Part shown: in pieces, positions 44,613 through 52,410 of the stretch | Position numbering within the stretch: position 1 is the stretch's first letter | Layout of the letters: each line of letters opens with the position of its first letter | NCBI RefSeq assembly: GCF_051388915.1 | Contig: NZ_JBPKBH010000030.1 | Span: 1-64,000, forward strand | Origin: Yinghuangia sp051388915 | Lineage (GTDB): Bacteria > Actinomycetota > Actinomycetes > Streptomycetales > Streptomycetaceae | DNA: 64,000 nucleotides | Direction of reading: 5' to 3' | Position numbers and translations under genes: made by a program | The notes under the pieces: model-generated | What the model saw: only the letters and a program-made list of their open reading frames with translations | The model's database searches: none | What the model was told of the DNA's origin: nothing

Positions 44613-45953
44613 TCAGAACGTGTCCAGAAGGCGCCCGTACACTCCGAAGGCGCCGAAACAGACGGGGATCAGGGCGATGACGCCGACGGATTCGACGGCA
44701 TCGAGGACGCGGCGCAGCCGGACCCGCACGTGGTCCGGCGGACGTACGACGAACGCGGCCAGTGGCAGCAGCGTCAGGACGCACAGCGCCGCGAGCGGCC
44801 GGACCGCGGGCTCGTCCGGCTGGTCGGCCCACAACACGACGAGCCGGACCGCGAGCACGGCCCCCGCGGCCAGCATCGCGGCGACCTCGACGGCGAGCGG
44901 GTACGCCCGGGACCGGCACAGCACGACGACCGTCAGCAGCACCGCCGTCGCAACAGTCCACCGGTTCACGTCGGTCAGCGCTATCCACCCTGCGACGCCG
45001 ACGCTTGCGGACATGGCCACGGTGGCGAGCGCGAGCCCGCGGTGAGTCGCGGTCAGCGCGCTGTCGACCTGGTGGCGGCTCACCGCGAAGTCGCCCGACC
45101 GGCGGTCGTCCAGGCGCGTCAGCCCGGCCGCCATCAGCGCGTACCGCGGCAGGACGCCGAGTGCCACGACGGACAGGGTGCCCACGGCCACGGCTGCCCG
45201 GTGCGGGTGGTCGGTGAGCGCGAGGCCCAGCTCCCAGCCGCCGACCAAGGCGGCGACGACACCCCCGCCGACCAAGCCTCCGCGGCCGATCGGGGTGCAC
45301 ACGGCCGCCAGCAAGCAGACCGCAACTGCGGTCAAACCCAGGGCGGCCAGCCGCATCCGGTCGGAGTCCGTCGTCATCGACCACGCGCCTACGGCACCCG
45401 TCGCGCCGCCGAGCAGGACCAGGACGCCGCCGAGTGGACGGTTGCCCCACCGCGCGGCGGTCGCACCCAGCGCCGCAGTACCGACGGCGACGCCGACCAG
45501 CCATCCGGCGACCTTCTCGGTGCCCAGCCAGTCGCGGGCCAAGAAGGCGGTGACCAGGGCGAGGACGATCGTGGCCGTGCCCGCCGTCCAGTCGCGGACG
45601 CCGTCGTTCCAGCGCCACTGACGGCGGTCCAGGTCGTCGGCCGCCTCGTCGGTGACGTCGTGCACCACAGGGGCCGCGGGGGTCTCGCGGCGGTGTACCA
45701 GGCGCAGAACCGCGCCGTCGGCCACGTCCGCCGACGCGAGGCTGTCGTCCGGCGCCAGCACCACGCCGCGTCCGGTGACCAGGCGGCGCAACTCCGGTGT
45801 CGGGGCGCTCGGTTCCTCAAGCATGCGGATCAGGTCGGGCAGCAGCGCGCCGACCGGCTCGCGGGACGGCAGCAGCAAATCGATGCGCCGCCGCTCGCCG
45901 ACCACGGTGACTCGGCTCAGGCGGACGTCGGTGGAACGCATGGTCGTGGTCAC
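44613..45953 (-). CDS. eccD: Type VII secretion integral membrane protein EccD
   Basis: A 446-residue EccD. The N-terminal YukD-like ubiquitin fold spans about residues 8-90 (LSRVTVVGERRRIDLLLPSR through VLRLVHR). From about residue 125 there are roughly eleven transmembrane helices forming the ESX pore component. GTG 45953 overlaps the stop of the upstream small gene as GTGA. It ends KKK-free with GVYGRLLDTF. Together with EccC it defines the locus as ESX-type. Confidence 0.9.
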   Translation of the reverse strand: MTTTMRSTDVRLSRVTVVGERRRIDLLLPSREPVGALLPDLIRMLEEPSAPTPELRRLVTGRGVVLAPDDSLASADVADGAVLRLVHRRETPAAPVVHDVTDEAADDLDRRQWRWNDGVRDWTAGTATIVLALVTAFLARDWLGTEKVAGWLVGVAVGTAALGATAARWGNRPLGGVLVLLGGATGAVGAWSMTTDSDRMRLAALGLTAVAVCLLAAVCTPIGRGGLVGGGVVAALVGGWELGLALTDHPHRAAVAVGTLSVVALGVLPRYALMAAGLTRLDDRRSGDFAVSRHQVDSALTATHRGLALATVAMSASVGVAGWIALTDVNRWTVATAVLLTVVVLCRSRAYPLAVEVAAMLAAGAVLAVRLVVLWADQPDEPAVRPLAALCVLTLLPLAAFVVRPPDHVRVRLRRVLDAVESVGVIALIPVCFGAFGVYGRLLDTF

Positions 45954-46333
45954 GAGGGCACTCCAAGCGGCGAGGAAGTCCGGGTTGTCGGCGGGATGTT
46001 CGGAGGCGACTGGGGGAGTGGGAACTGCGGAACGAACTGCGGCGGCGGCGAGACAGCGCCGGTCCCAGGCGCAACTTCCCGAAGCCCATTGCCCGGTGGT
46101 GCGCTCGGGGACGGCGTCCCGTTCCGCTTGTCGGCGCGCTGGTCAGCCACGAACGACCAGCCGACACACCCCGCGCCAAGCACCATCGCGAGCGCGACTC
46201 CGCCGAACACCTTGCCCAGGCCTTCCTCATGGCTGCGCCGGATCCGCAGGGACCCGAACAGCAGCGCGTCGCGCAGCCGCCGGCGCCGTACGGCCACCGA
46301 TTCCAGCAACTGACTGTCGTAGTCGCGGGCCAC
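45950..46333 (-). CDS. Short single-TM protein, EccB-like N-terminal architecture
   Basis: A 127-residue protein starting at GTG 46333, with AAAGGAGG 6 bases upstream; an in-frame ATG at 46393 is less likely. A basic cytosolic segment (VAVRRRRLRDALLFGSLRIRR) precedes one transmembrane helix at about 42-62, then a Pro/Ser/Gly-rich tail. The layout recalls the N-terminus of EccB (cytosolic arm plus one TM) without its large periplasmic domain. It is the first gene of the T7SS machinery operon. I do not recognise the family; the EccB comparison is structural inference only. Confidence 0.7.
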   Translation of the reverse strand: MARDYDSQLLESVAVRRRRLRDALLFGSLRIRRSHEEGLGKVFGGVALAMVLGAGCVGWSFVADQRADKRNGTPSPSAPPGNGLREVAPGTGAVSPPPQFVPQFPLPQSPPNIPPTTRTSSPLGVPS

Positions 46334-46384
46334 GCCCGCCTCCTTTCCCTCGGACCGGACGACCCACACGAAGCGGCCGCCCAT

Positions 46385-46400
46385 TGAGGGCAATCCCTCA
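46385..46400. promoter_or_regulatory. Inverted repeat between divergent T7SS operons
   Basis: TGAGGG-N4-CCCTCA, a perfect 6-bp-arm palindrome in the 216-base spacer between the machinery operon (start 46333) and the substrate operon (start 46550). A candidate operator for a regulator acting on both. Confidence 0.5.
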
Positions 46401-46549
46401 TTCTCAAGCGGCGTCGGCCGGTATCAGGGAACCGGGTGCCAGGTCGTCACGTCGGACATACTCAGGTCGGACGAAGCCTTTCCGGATTCGGTTCCCGCGG
46501 TGTCGGGCCGGGCGGAGATCATGTTCCGTCAGAAGGGGATGAAATCGCT

Positions 46550-46882
46550 GTGAAGTTTGACATGGGAAACCAGACGCTCACCACGCTCGCCCGTCAGTCG
46601 CAGGGATCGAGTAACGATCTCGGGACGCTGATCCGGCAGTTGCTGATGGCCGCGGAGCCGTTGGAGGGAAAGTTCACCGGTGCCGGAAAGGCCGCCTACG
46701 ACGGATTCAAGGCGCGTTCGGACGAGATCACGGGGTCTTTGAACAGCGCGTTGTCCGCAATTCTAGGAGGCCAGGCGGGAATGGATCAGGCCTTCCAGGG
46801 CGGTGAACAGGAATCCGCGGACAATGCCAACCAGTCCATGGCCGCGGCCAATTTCGACGCGGCCCGCTTCGGGGCCCGCTGA
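46550..46882 (+). CDS. WXG100-like T7SS substrate (first of pair)
   Basis: A 110-residue helical-hairpin protein beginning at GTG 46550 (VKFDMGNQTLTTLARQS); ATG 46562 is an alternative. The turn reads GKFTGAGKAAYDGF, so the canonical W-x-G is replaced by F-T-G. The size and the tandem partner 24 bases downstream fit an EsxB/EsxA-type heterodimer exported by EccC. The C-terminus is Ala/Asn-rich. No signal peptide. Confidence 0.82.
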   Translation: MKFDMGNQTLTTLARQSQGSSNDLGTLIRQLLMAAEPLEGKFTGAGKAAYDGFKARSDEITGSLNSALSAILGGQAGMDQAFQGGEQESADNANQSMAAANFDAARFGAR

Positions 46883-46905
46883 ACCGACGACAGGGGATAC
46901 CAGTC

Positions 46906-47217
46906 ATGGCGGCAAATGCCGATCGGCGCGGATACGACATCGGCGCGTCGGGTGAGGCGCAGGCGAACCTGCAAGGCGTCATCACGCAGTTGGAGCAGGT
47001 GATCGCCGCACGGGACGGCCAGGTCAAGTCCGCGATGGCGGATTTCCAAGCGGACGGCGTGTCCGAGCAATACCACGCCGTCGAACAGCGCTGGACCAAC
47101 GCCGCGGCCGAAGTCCAGGCCATCATCGGCCTGTTGCGCACGACCCTGGAGAACAACGACATAACGGCACAGACCGCCCTTGGGCGGGCGAAGGCGGCGG
47201 TGGACGGCATCGGCTGA
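46906..47217 (+). CDS. WXG100-like T7SS substrate (second of pair)
   Basis: A 103-residue protein predicted to be two helices around the turn DFQADGVSEQYHAVEQRW. A literal W-x-G is absent. A Y-x-x-x-E is present at YHAVE, directly after the turn, resembling the T7SS secretion motif YxxxD/E although its usual place is further C-terminal. ATG 46906 follows the partner's stop by 23 bases. Likely dimerises with the preceding protein. Confidence 0.82.
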   Translation: MAANADRRGYDIGASGEAQANLQGVITQLEQVIAARDGQVKSAMADFQADGVSEQYHAVEQRWTNAAAEVQAIIGLLRTTLENNDITAQTALGRAKAAVDGIG

Positions 47218-47325
47218 ACTGCCGTACCGGCACCGAACCGTTGACGGGGGAGTTCCGGAGCATTCAAGTCGGCGCCAGGCACGTCGACGGCAGCAGGTCG
47301 ACAGCGCGGGCAGGGGGAGAGGGAG

Positions 47326-47730
47326 ATGTCAGGCTGGGAGATCGACGCGATCGGCGTCCAGGGGGTGCTGAACACCACGATCGAGGCCGCCGAGGAGATC
47401 GAGCCGTGGGGCGAGGGCTACGGCGGCAACCTGGAGAGCGCCATACGGTCCGCCGGAACACTGGCGTTCGCCGGCCAAGAGGTGCCCGAAGTCGGGTTGG
47501 TGGGGGCGGCATTGGCGGAATGGGCCGGGATCACGCAAGAGGACGTCGCATACGTCGCAGCCCGCGCGGGGGCGTCGCTGCAAGGTGCCTACGACGCGAC
47601 GGTCGCCTATCTCGAAGGCGACCTGGAGATGGCCGCGGAGGCCCAGGGCAAGGCCCTGGAAACCCCGGAGATCGACCTGAACCCGGACCCCGACGACGGT
47701 GCCGAGCACGGCACCGTGGACGGGGGGTGA
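47326..47730 (+). CDS. DUF6507-like protein, T7SS-associated
   Basis: A 134-residue acidic protein beginning MSGWEIDAIGVQGVLNTT, resembling DUF6507 proteins seen beside streptomycete ESX genes. Size and helical pattern suggest a third WXG100-superfamily member; the N-terminal GW is not in the loop position. GGGGGAGAGGGAG lies upstream of the ATG. It sits 4 bases before the large effector gene and may be its chaperone or targeting partner. Confidence 0.7.
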   Translation: MSGWEIDAIGVQGVLNTTIEAAEEIEPWGEGYGGNLESAIRSAGTLAFAGQEVPEVGLVGAALAEWAGITQEDVAYVAARAGASLQGAYDATVAYLEGDLEMAAEAQGKALETPEIDLNPDPDDGAEHGTVDGG

Positions 47731-47733
47731 GGC

Positions 47734-50250
47734 GTGGGAGAGGTCCCCGATCGCGTCGATCCCACCGGAATCCCCACGTACACCGGGTACTTGGGGCAAT
47801 TGGAGCTTGACCACGCCGCGCTGACCGGGGACGCCGAGGCGTTTCGCGGCATCGGCGAATCCGTGCACACCCGGTTCCAAGGGCTGGCGTCCTGCTACAA
47901 GGCCCCCGAGGCCGAGCAATTGTTCGCCACCACCGAGACCGTCATGACCCGCGCCGACTCCTTCGCCGACGAGTTGGCTACGGTCGGCGGCACGCTGTCC
48001 GAGTATTTCGAGGCGATCCGGCCGTTGGTCACGAGGCTCAACCAACTGCGGGCGGACGCCGAGGCGTTCGTGTCGGCGATCAGCGACGACGACGAGTGGA
48101 CGTACGACGAGGCCAAGGTCGCCGAGAACAACGCGTACATCGCCGACATCGCCACCGTGGTCGGGCAGTTCTGGGAGGCCGAGCGCAACGCGGCCAACAA
48201 GATCCTCGCGCTGTTCTCCTGCAAGCAGTGGACCGCGGACGACGGCAGCGGCGCCGACTCCATGTACGGGTTCAAACCCGAGGACATGGCCCAGGCCCAG
48301 GAGACGCCCTGGGGTAAGACGGTCACCGAGGACCACTACTGGGACGAATTCGGCTACCACCTCAAGAGTTTCTTCTGGGACGGCATCGTCGTCGAGGGCC
48401 TCTGGGGCACGCTGACCGGGCTCGCCACGCTCGCCAACCCGCTGGACGACGACTGCGGCGCGGCCTGGGAAGGCGTCGGGAAGCTGGCGGTCGGCCTGTG
48501 CATCCTGTGGACGCCGGGATTGCTGGCGAAGGTCACCACCATGCCGGACGGCCCGCTCAAGGACTACATGGACGAAAGCCTCGTCATCACCGGGGAGTTC
48601 GGAAAATCACTGATCGCCTGGGACGACTGGAGCGAGAACCCCGGGAAGGCCGCCGGGGTCGTCACCTTCAATGTGGTGACCGCGCTCGCCTCGTTCGGCG
48701 GCGGGACCGCGGCCGAAGGGGCCGGGCTCACCGCCCGAGCGGTTTCCACGCTCGCCAAGATCGGGGAGATCGTCGACCCGATGACCTACGTCGGCAAGGG
48801 CATCGGCGCGGGCCTGCGGGGAATCGGGAGCATCGGTGAACTCACCGTCAAGCTCACTGACTTCGACGCCTTCAAGGGCATCGAGCTGCCGAACGGCGGC
48901 TTCGTCCTCCCGGACGGCACGACCCTCGTTCCGGAGCTCCCTCCGGACGGCACCGTCAAACTGCCGGACGGCTCGCTCCTGCACCCCGACGGGACACTGG
49001 AGTTCCCCGAGGGCGCCAAGCAACCGGACGACGAGGTGCCGGCCGAGATGTCCGGGGACGACTTGCGCCCCCTGGACGAGACCTCCGAGGCAGACGACGG
49101 CGACCTCGCCGATCTCCCGGACGGCACGCCGCCCGTCCATGTCCCGGCCGACACACCGCCACTCGTGGCCGTCGGTGCGGACCAGGCGCCGTACAGCACC
49201 GGGGACAACCTCGGCGACCTGCCGCCGAGCGCGGCGTTGCCGGGCACGGGCACGCCGCGGGTCCCCGGCGGAGCCACGCCGGCCGGACCGGTCGACACCT
49301 CGCCTTTCGGACCCACTCCGCAGCCTTGGCCGCGGCCGGGAACGCAGTTCGACAGTCCCGGCGGGGGGCCGGCGGACGTTCCGAGGCCCGGAGGATGGTT
49401 CGACGGTCCGAGCGGTCACACCGATCCGCCAGGCGGGCACGACCTGCCGGACGGCCGGTTGCCGACGGCCCTCGACGGCAACGGCATACCGGATGACCCG
49501 GGGCACCTAGGCGACGACCTCCCGACCGGCGGCGGAGACGGCCCACCGCCGCCGCCGCCCACGCGCCCCACACCGCCGGGACCGGCCCTGCCGGATCCGC
49601 CGCAGATCCGCGACCTGATGGGCAAGGACCTGAGCCCCGCCCACCTGATTCCGGAGATCCAGCGCGGCGTCGACGGCACTTTCGGTTCCGGGGAGTACAC
49701 CGTCAGGGTCACCACAGCCAGGTCCACCGGCAACACGGTCACATGGCGTGCCGAGATCCTCGACCGCAACGGCGCCAACATCGGGCACATGGTCAGGGAC
49801 TTCCATCTCGAACGCAACGACAAGATGTTCGTGAAGCACGACACCCTGTGGCTCAAGGAGAAATTCCGCGGCAAGGGGTTCGGAACGGAGTTCAGCCTGC
49901 ATTTGGAGAACTGGTACCGGAGCTCGGGCGTCCAGCGGATCGAACTGCAGACGGGATCCGTGAACGGCGGCTACACCTGGGCGAAGGCCGGGTACAACTT
50001 CGAGAACTCGGGGCAGGCCGAGGGGGTATTTCGGGACTTGAGCAGGGCGCTCAAAACGATGAATCCGCCGCCCACCCGGGTGGAGTATGACGCCGTCATG
50101 GATCTGCTGAAGCGGGCGAGAGAATCGAAGTACCAAGGGGAGGGCTGCCCCTGGCCCTCGGAAATCGCCGCGATCGACGGGGGCACGGAGTTCGGAAAGC
50201 GTTTCCTCAGCCTTCCCGGGGTTGGCTGGCGAGGGGTGAAATTCCTGTGA
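47734..50250 (+). CDS. Putative T7SS effector with C-terminal GNAT-like acetyltransferase domain
   Basis: An 838-residue modular protein starting at GTG 47734. Residues 30-165 form a long helical region like the targeting modules of T7SS effectors. Hydrophobic segments lie at about 213-238, 248-267 and 307-330. A run of LPDG/HPDG repeats (about 388-430) and a Pro/Gly-rich linker (430-612, ending in PPPPPP) follow. From about 615 there is a compact domain with the GNAT acetyl-CoA loop KFRGKGFG (710-717; R-x-x-G-x-G/A), preceded by strands TWRAEILDRNG and MFVKHDTLWL, and followed by VQRIELQTG and WAKAGYNFE. This is the layout of a polymorphic toxin. The next gene overlaps by 4 bases and may be its immunity partner. 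Acetyltransferase activity is inferred. Confidence 0.75.
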   Translation: MGEVPDRVDPTGIPTYTGYLGQLELDHAALTGDAEAFRGIGESVHTRFQGLASCYKAPEAEQLFATTETVMTRADSFADELATVGGTLSEYFEAIRPLVTRLNQLRADAEAFVSAISDDDEWTYDEAKVAENNAYIADIATVVGQFWEAERNAANKILALFSCKQWTADDGSGADSMYGFKPEDMAQAQETPWGKTVTEDHYWDEFGYHLKSFFWDGIVVEGLWGTLTGLATLANPLDDDCGAAWEGVGKLAVGLCILWTPGLLAKVTTMPDGPLKDYMDESLVITGEFGKSLIAWDDWSENPGKAAGVVTFNVVTALASFGGGTAAEGAGLTARAVSTLAKIGEIVDPMTYVGKGIGAGLRGIGSIGELTVKLTDFDAFKGIELPNGGFVLPDGTTLVPELPPDGTVKLPDGSLLHPDGTLEFPEGAKQPDDEVPAEMSGDDLRPLDETSEADDGDLADLPDGTPPVHVPADTPPLVAVGADQAPYSTGDNLGDLPPSAALPGTGTPRVPGGATPAGPVDTSPFGPTPQPWPRPGTQFDSPGGGPADVPRPGGWFDGPSGHTDPPGGHDLPDGRLPTALDGNGIPDDPGHLGDDLPTGGGDGPPPPPPTRPTPPGPALPDPPQIRDLMGKDLSPAHLIPEIQRGVDGTFGSGEYTVRVTTARSTGNTVTWRAEILDRNGANIGHMVRDFHLERNDKMFVKHDTLWLKEKFRGKGFGTEFSLHLENWYRSSGVQRIELQTGSVNGGYTWAKAGYNFENSGQAEGVFRDLSRALKTMNPPPTRVEYDAVMDLLKRARESKYQGEGCPWPSEIAAIDGGTEFGKRFLSLPGVGWRGVKFL

Positions 50251-51113
50251 CCGGTAGTCCGGAACCGGACATCCACCCGAAGGTCGTCGCCCGGTCCCGC
50301 GAACTCACCGCCTGGATCGACGAATTCCGCGTGCGGTACGCACTGGATTTCGACCCGACGGAGGTCGGCCCGCTCCAGCGGGCCGAGTTCGACAACGGAT
50401 GCCGGGCCGTCGAGGCCAAGTATTCGGAACACGTCGCCCGACGTCCAAATCGCGTCGTTCCCGTGGTGCTCTCCATCCAAGAGGCCGTAGTCCTCCTGCT
50501 CCGCCGCTTCTCCGGTCGGCTGTCCGACTCCGCCGAAGCGGCGGCATGGCAGGCACTCGCCGAAGGCGGTCCCGCCGTGGCCGCGCCGCTGCTGACCGCC
50601 GCGATCGCCGTCCAGGATGTGCGGCTCACCACGGCGGAGACCAACCTGCTCGGCGACATCTCCGCCGATCCGGCGGGGTTCTCATCGGACGCGGAATACT
50701 CCCTGGACCAGGACGACGTCGATGTCCTGTACTACTTCGACCCGTGGTCCGAGGCGTCGCACGAGGCCGCGATCACACGCGGCGGCCTCGACAACGCGAT
50801 TGCGGAGGCAGCAGCCGCTCTGCCCGACGTACGCCTGGTAGGGAGGGCGTGGCGCTCGCGTGCGCAGCACCACTCGCCGGGGACGCACACGTGGGTGTAC
50901 GTCGTGGTGACCGATCCGAGGGCGGACGTGGTCGGGATTCGGTCCCGGATGGCGGGCCTCGGCGGTGCCGGCGGATTCGCATACCCGGTCGAAGTGGTTG
51001 AGGAGGAACGGGATTTGCCGTTCTATCAGGTCGCGTTGCGCGCCCGGGCGAAGCGGATCTGGCCCGAGGATCCGCATGACAGAGGGATCACGACGCGGCA
51101 CTGGTTGCACTGA
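50247..51113 (+). CDS. Unknown protein, candidate immunity protein to the GNAT effector
   Basis: A 288-residue soluble protein of no family I recognise. GTG 50247 overlaps the effector stop as GTGA, so it is made in step with it. The N-terminal third is helical and charged (PKVVARSRELTAWIDEFRVRYALDF). The middle contains QDDVDVLYYFDPWSE, and a C-terminal strand-rich part holds HTWVYVVVTDPRADVVG. No transmembrane segment or signal peptide. Position directly after a polymorphic-toxin-like gene at the end of the operon is what an immunity gene would show; this is inference from context only. Confidence 0.65.
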   Translation: MTGSPEPDIHPKVVARSRELTAWIDEFRVRYALDFDPTEVGPLQRAEFDNGCRAVEAKYSEHVARRPNRVVPVVLSIQEAVVLLLRRFSGRLSDSAEAAAWQALAEGGPAVAAPLLTAAIAVQDVRLTTAETNLLGDISADPAGFSSDAEYSLDQDDVDVLYYFDPWSEASHEAAITRGGLDNAIAEAAAALPDVRLVGRAWRSRAQHHSPGTHTWVYVVVTDPRADVVGIRSRMAGLGGAGGFAYPVEVVEEERDLPFYQVALRARAKRIWPEDPHDRGITTRHWLH

Positions 51114-51147
51114 CTGCCTTGTCCGTGAACAGGCACAGGGCCGGAGC

Positions 51148-51187
51148 GGCGGGACCGGCTGACACCACGACGATTGCCGGTCCCGCC
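51148..51187 (+). terminator. Terminator of the T7SS effector operon
   Basis: Perfect 12-bp arms, GGCGGGACCGGC and GCCGGTCCCGCC, with a 16-base loop, 35 bases after the stop of the last operon gene. Confidence 0.8.
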
Positions 51188-51243
51188 TTCGTGCCGCCTG
51201 GTTGAGGACGGCCCTCCCCCGTGGGCTCGGTTCGGTCTGAGGT

Positions 51244-51282
51244 GCCCGGCCACCGCCTCTCCGCCGGTGGGGGTGGCCGGGC
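51244..51282 (-). terminator. Terminator of the alpha/beta hydrolase gene
   Basis: 11-bp arms, GCCCGGCCACC and GGTGGCCGGGC, with a 17-base loop, ending 6 bases from the minus-strand stop codon at 51288. Paired with the previous hairpin it insulates two convergent units. Confidence 0.7.
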
Positions 51283-51287
51283 GCCGA

Positions 51288-52232
51288 TCAGCCGAACAGG
51301 GCCCGGCGCAGCACGGCGATCTCCTCGGCTCCCTCGCGCCGCGACACCTCGGCCTGGCGGGCGAGGCGGGACGCGTGGAAGGTGCCGGGGAAGAGGTGGA
51401 GTTCGACGTTCACGCCGGCGGCGAGCAGCGCCTGGGCGTAGGCGATGCCCTCGTCGCGCAGCGGGTCGAACTGCATGACCGATATGTACGCGGGCGGCAG
51501 CCCGGACAGGTCGGTGGCCCGGGCCGGGGCCGCGTACACCGGTACGTCGTCGCCGCCGCGCCGTCCGGGGCCGAGGTACGCGTCCCAACTGATCTCGGCG
51601 TTGGGCCGGTTCCAGCCCGGGGTGTCGACGAAGGCGACCATGCTGGGCGTTTCGAGGCGGTCGTCCAGCTCCGGGATGCCGAGGTACTGGAAGCACAGCG
51701 CCGGTCCGCCGCGGTCGCGGCACAGCAGGGCGAGGGCCGCGGCCAGTCCGCCGCCCGCGCTCGCGCCGTGCAGGGCGACGCGGTGCGGGTCGATGCCGAG
51801 TTCGCCGCTCGCGGCGACGACGGCGGTCAGTGCGGCGTAGCAGTCCTCCAGACCCGCGGGGTAGGGGTTCTCGGGGGCGAGCCGGTATTCGACCGACGCG
51901 ACCACCACGCCCAGTGCGCGGCACAACTCCAGGCAGCCGGGGTGGTCGAGTTCCACCGAGCCGATGACGAACCCGCCGCCGTGCACGTTGAACACCAGCG
52001 GGACCGGCCCGCGTTCGCGGTTCTGCGGGGTATACAGCCGCACCGGCACGTCGGGTGCGCCCTCCGGACCGGGAACCGTGGTGTCCAGGACGTCGACGCC
52101 GGTCGTGTCGGACTCGCCGAAGAATTCGGTGAGCATCGATTCCATGCCGCGCATCGCGACGAGGTCGGTCAGCGGGGTACCGGGCATCATCGCCACCGCG
52201 GCGGCGACCTCGGGGTCCAGGGCGTACGCCAT
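51288..52232 (-). CDS. Alpha/beta hydrolase (hormone-sensitive lipase family)
   Basis: A 314-residue esterase. The oxyanion motif is VHGGGFVIGS and the nucleophile elbow is GASAGGGLA, both defining the HSL/bacterial esterase family IV. The acid is expected in QFDPLRDEG and the histidine in FPGTFHAS. Probably an intracellular carboxylesterase. The start MAYALDPEVAAAV is well placed. Substrate unknown. Confidence 0.9.
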   Translation of the reverse strand: MAYALDPEVAAAVAMMPGTPLTDLVAMRGMESMLTEFFGESDTTGVDVLDTTVPGPEGAPDVPVRLYTPQNRERGPVPLVFNVHGGGFVIGSVELDHPGCLELCRALGVVVASVEYRLAPENPYPAGLEDCYAALTAVVAASGELGIDPHRVALHGASAGGGLAAALALLCRDRGGPALCFQYLGIPELDDRLETPSMVAFVDTPGWNRPNAEISWDAYLGPGRRGGDDVPVYAAPARATDLSGLPPAYISVMQFDPLRDEGIAYAQALLAAGVNVELHLFPGTFHASRLARQAEVSRREGAEEIAVLRRALFG

Positions 52233-52410
52233 GTGTCACCTCGACTGCTGGGAGGGAAGCCCGTCGGAGGGTTTGCCCGCCGGGGGGGGGTGGGAGCGGC
52301 CCAAGGCAGAGGGGGAGCCTTGGGCCCGATGCGATCCTCCCGCGGACCGCGTCGTGGACGCAGCCGCCATGCGTCGGCACATCGGCACGGTTGGGCCGAC
52401 ACGCGTTCGG
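52233..52410. other. Intergenic region between two minus-strand genes
   Basis: About 180 bases between the acyltransferase stop and the esterase start. It contains a G run near 52281-52290. No convincing hairpin or promoter motif was recognised. Confidence 0.4.
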
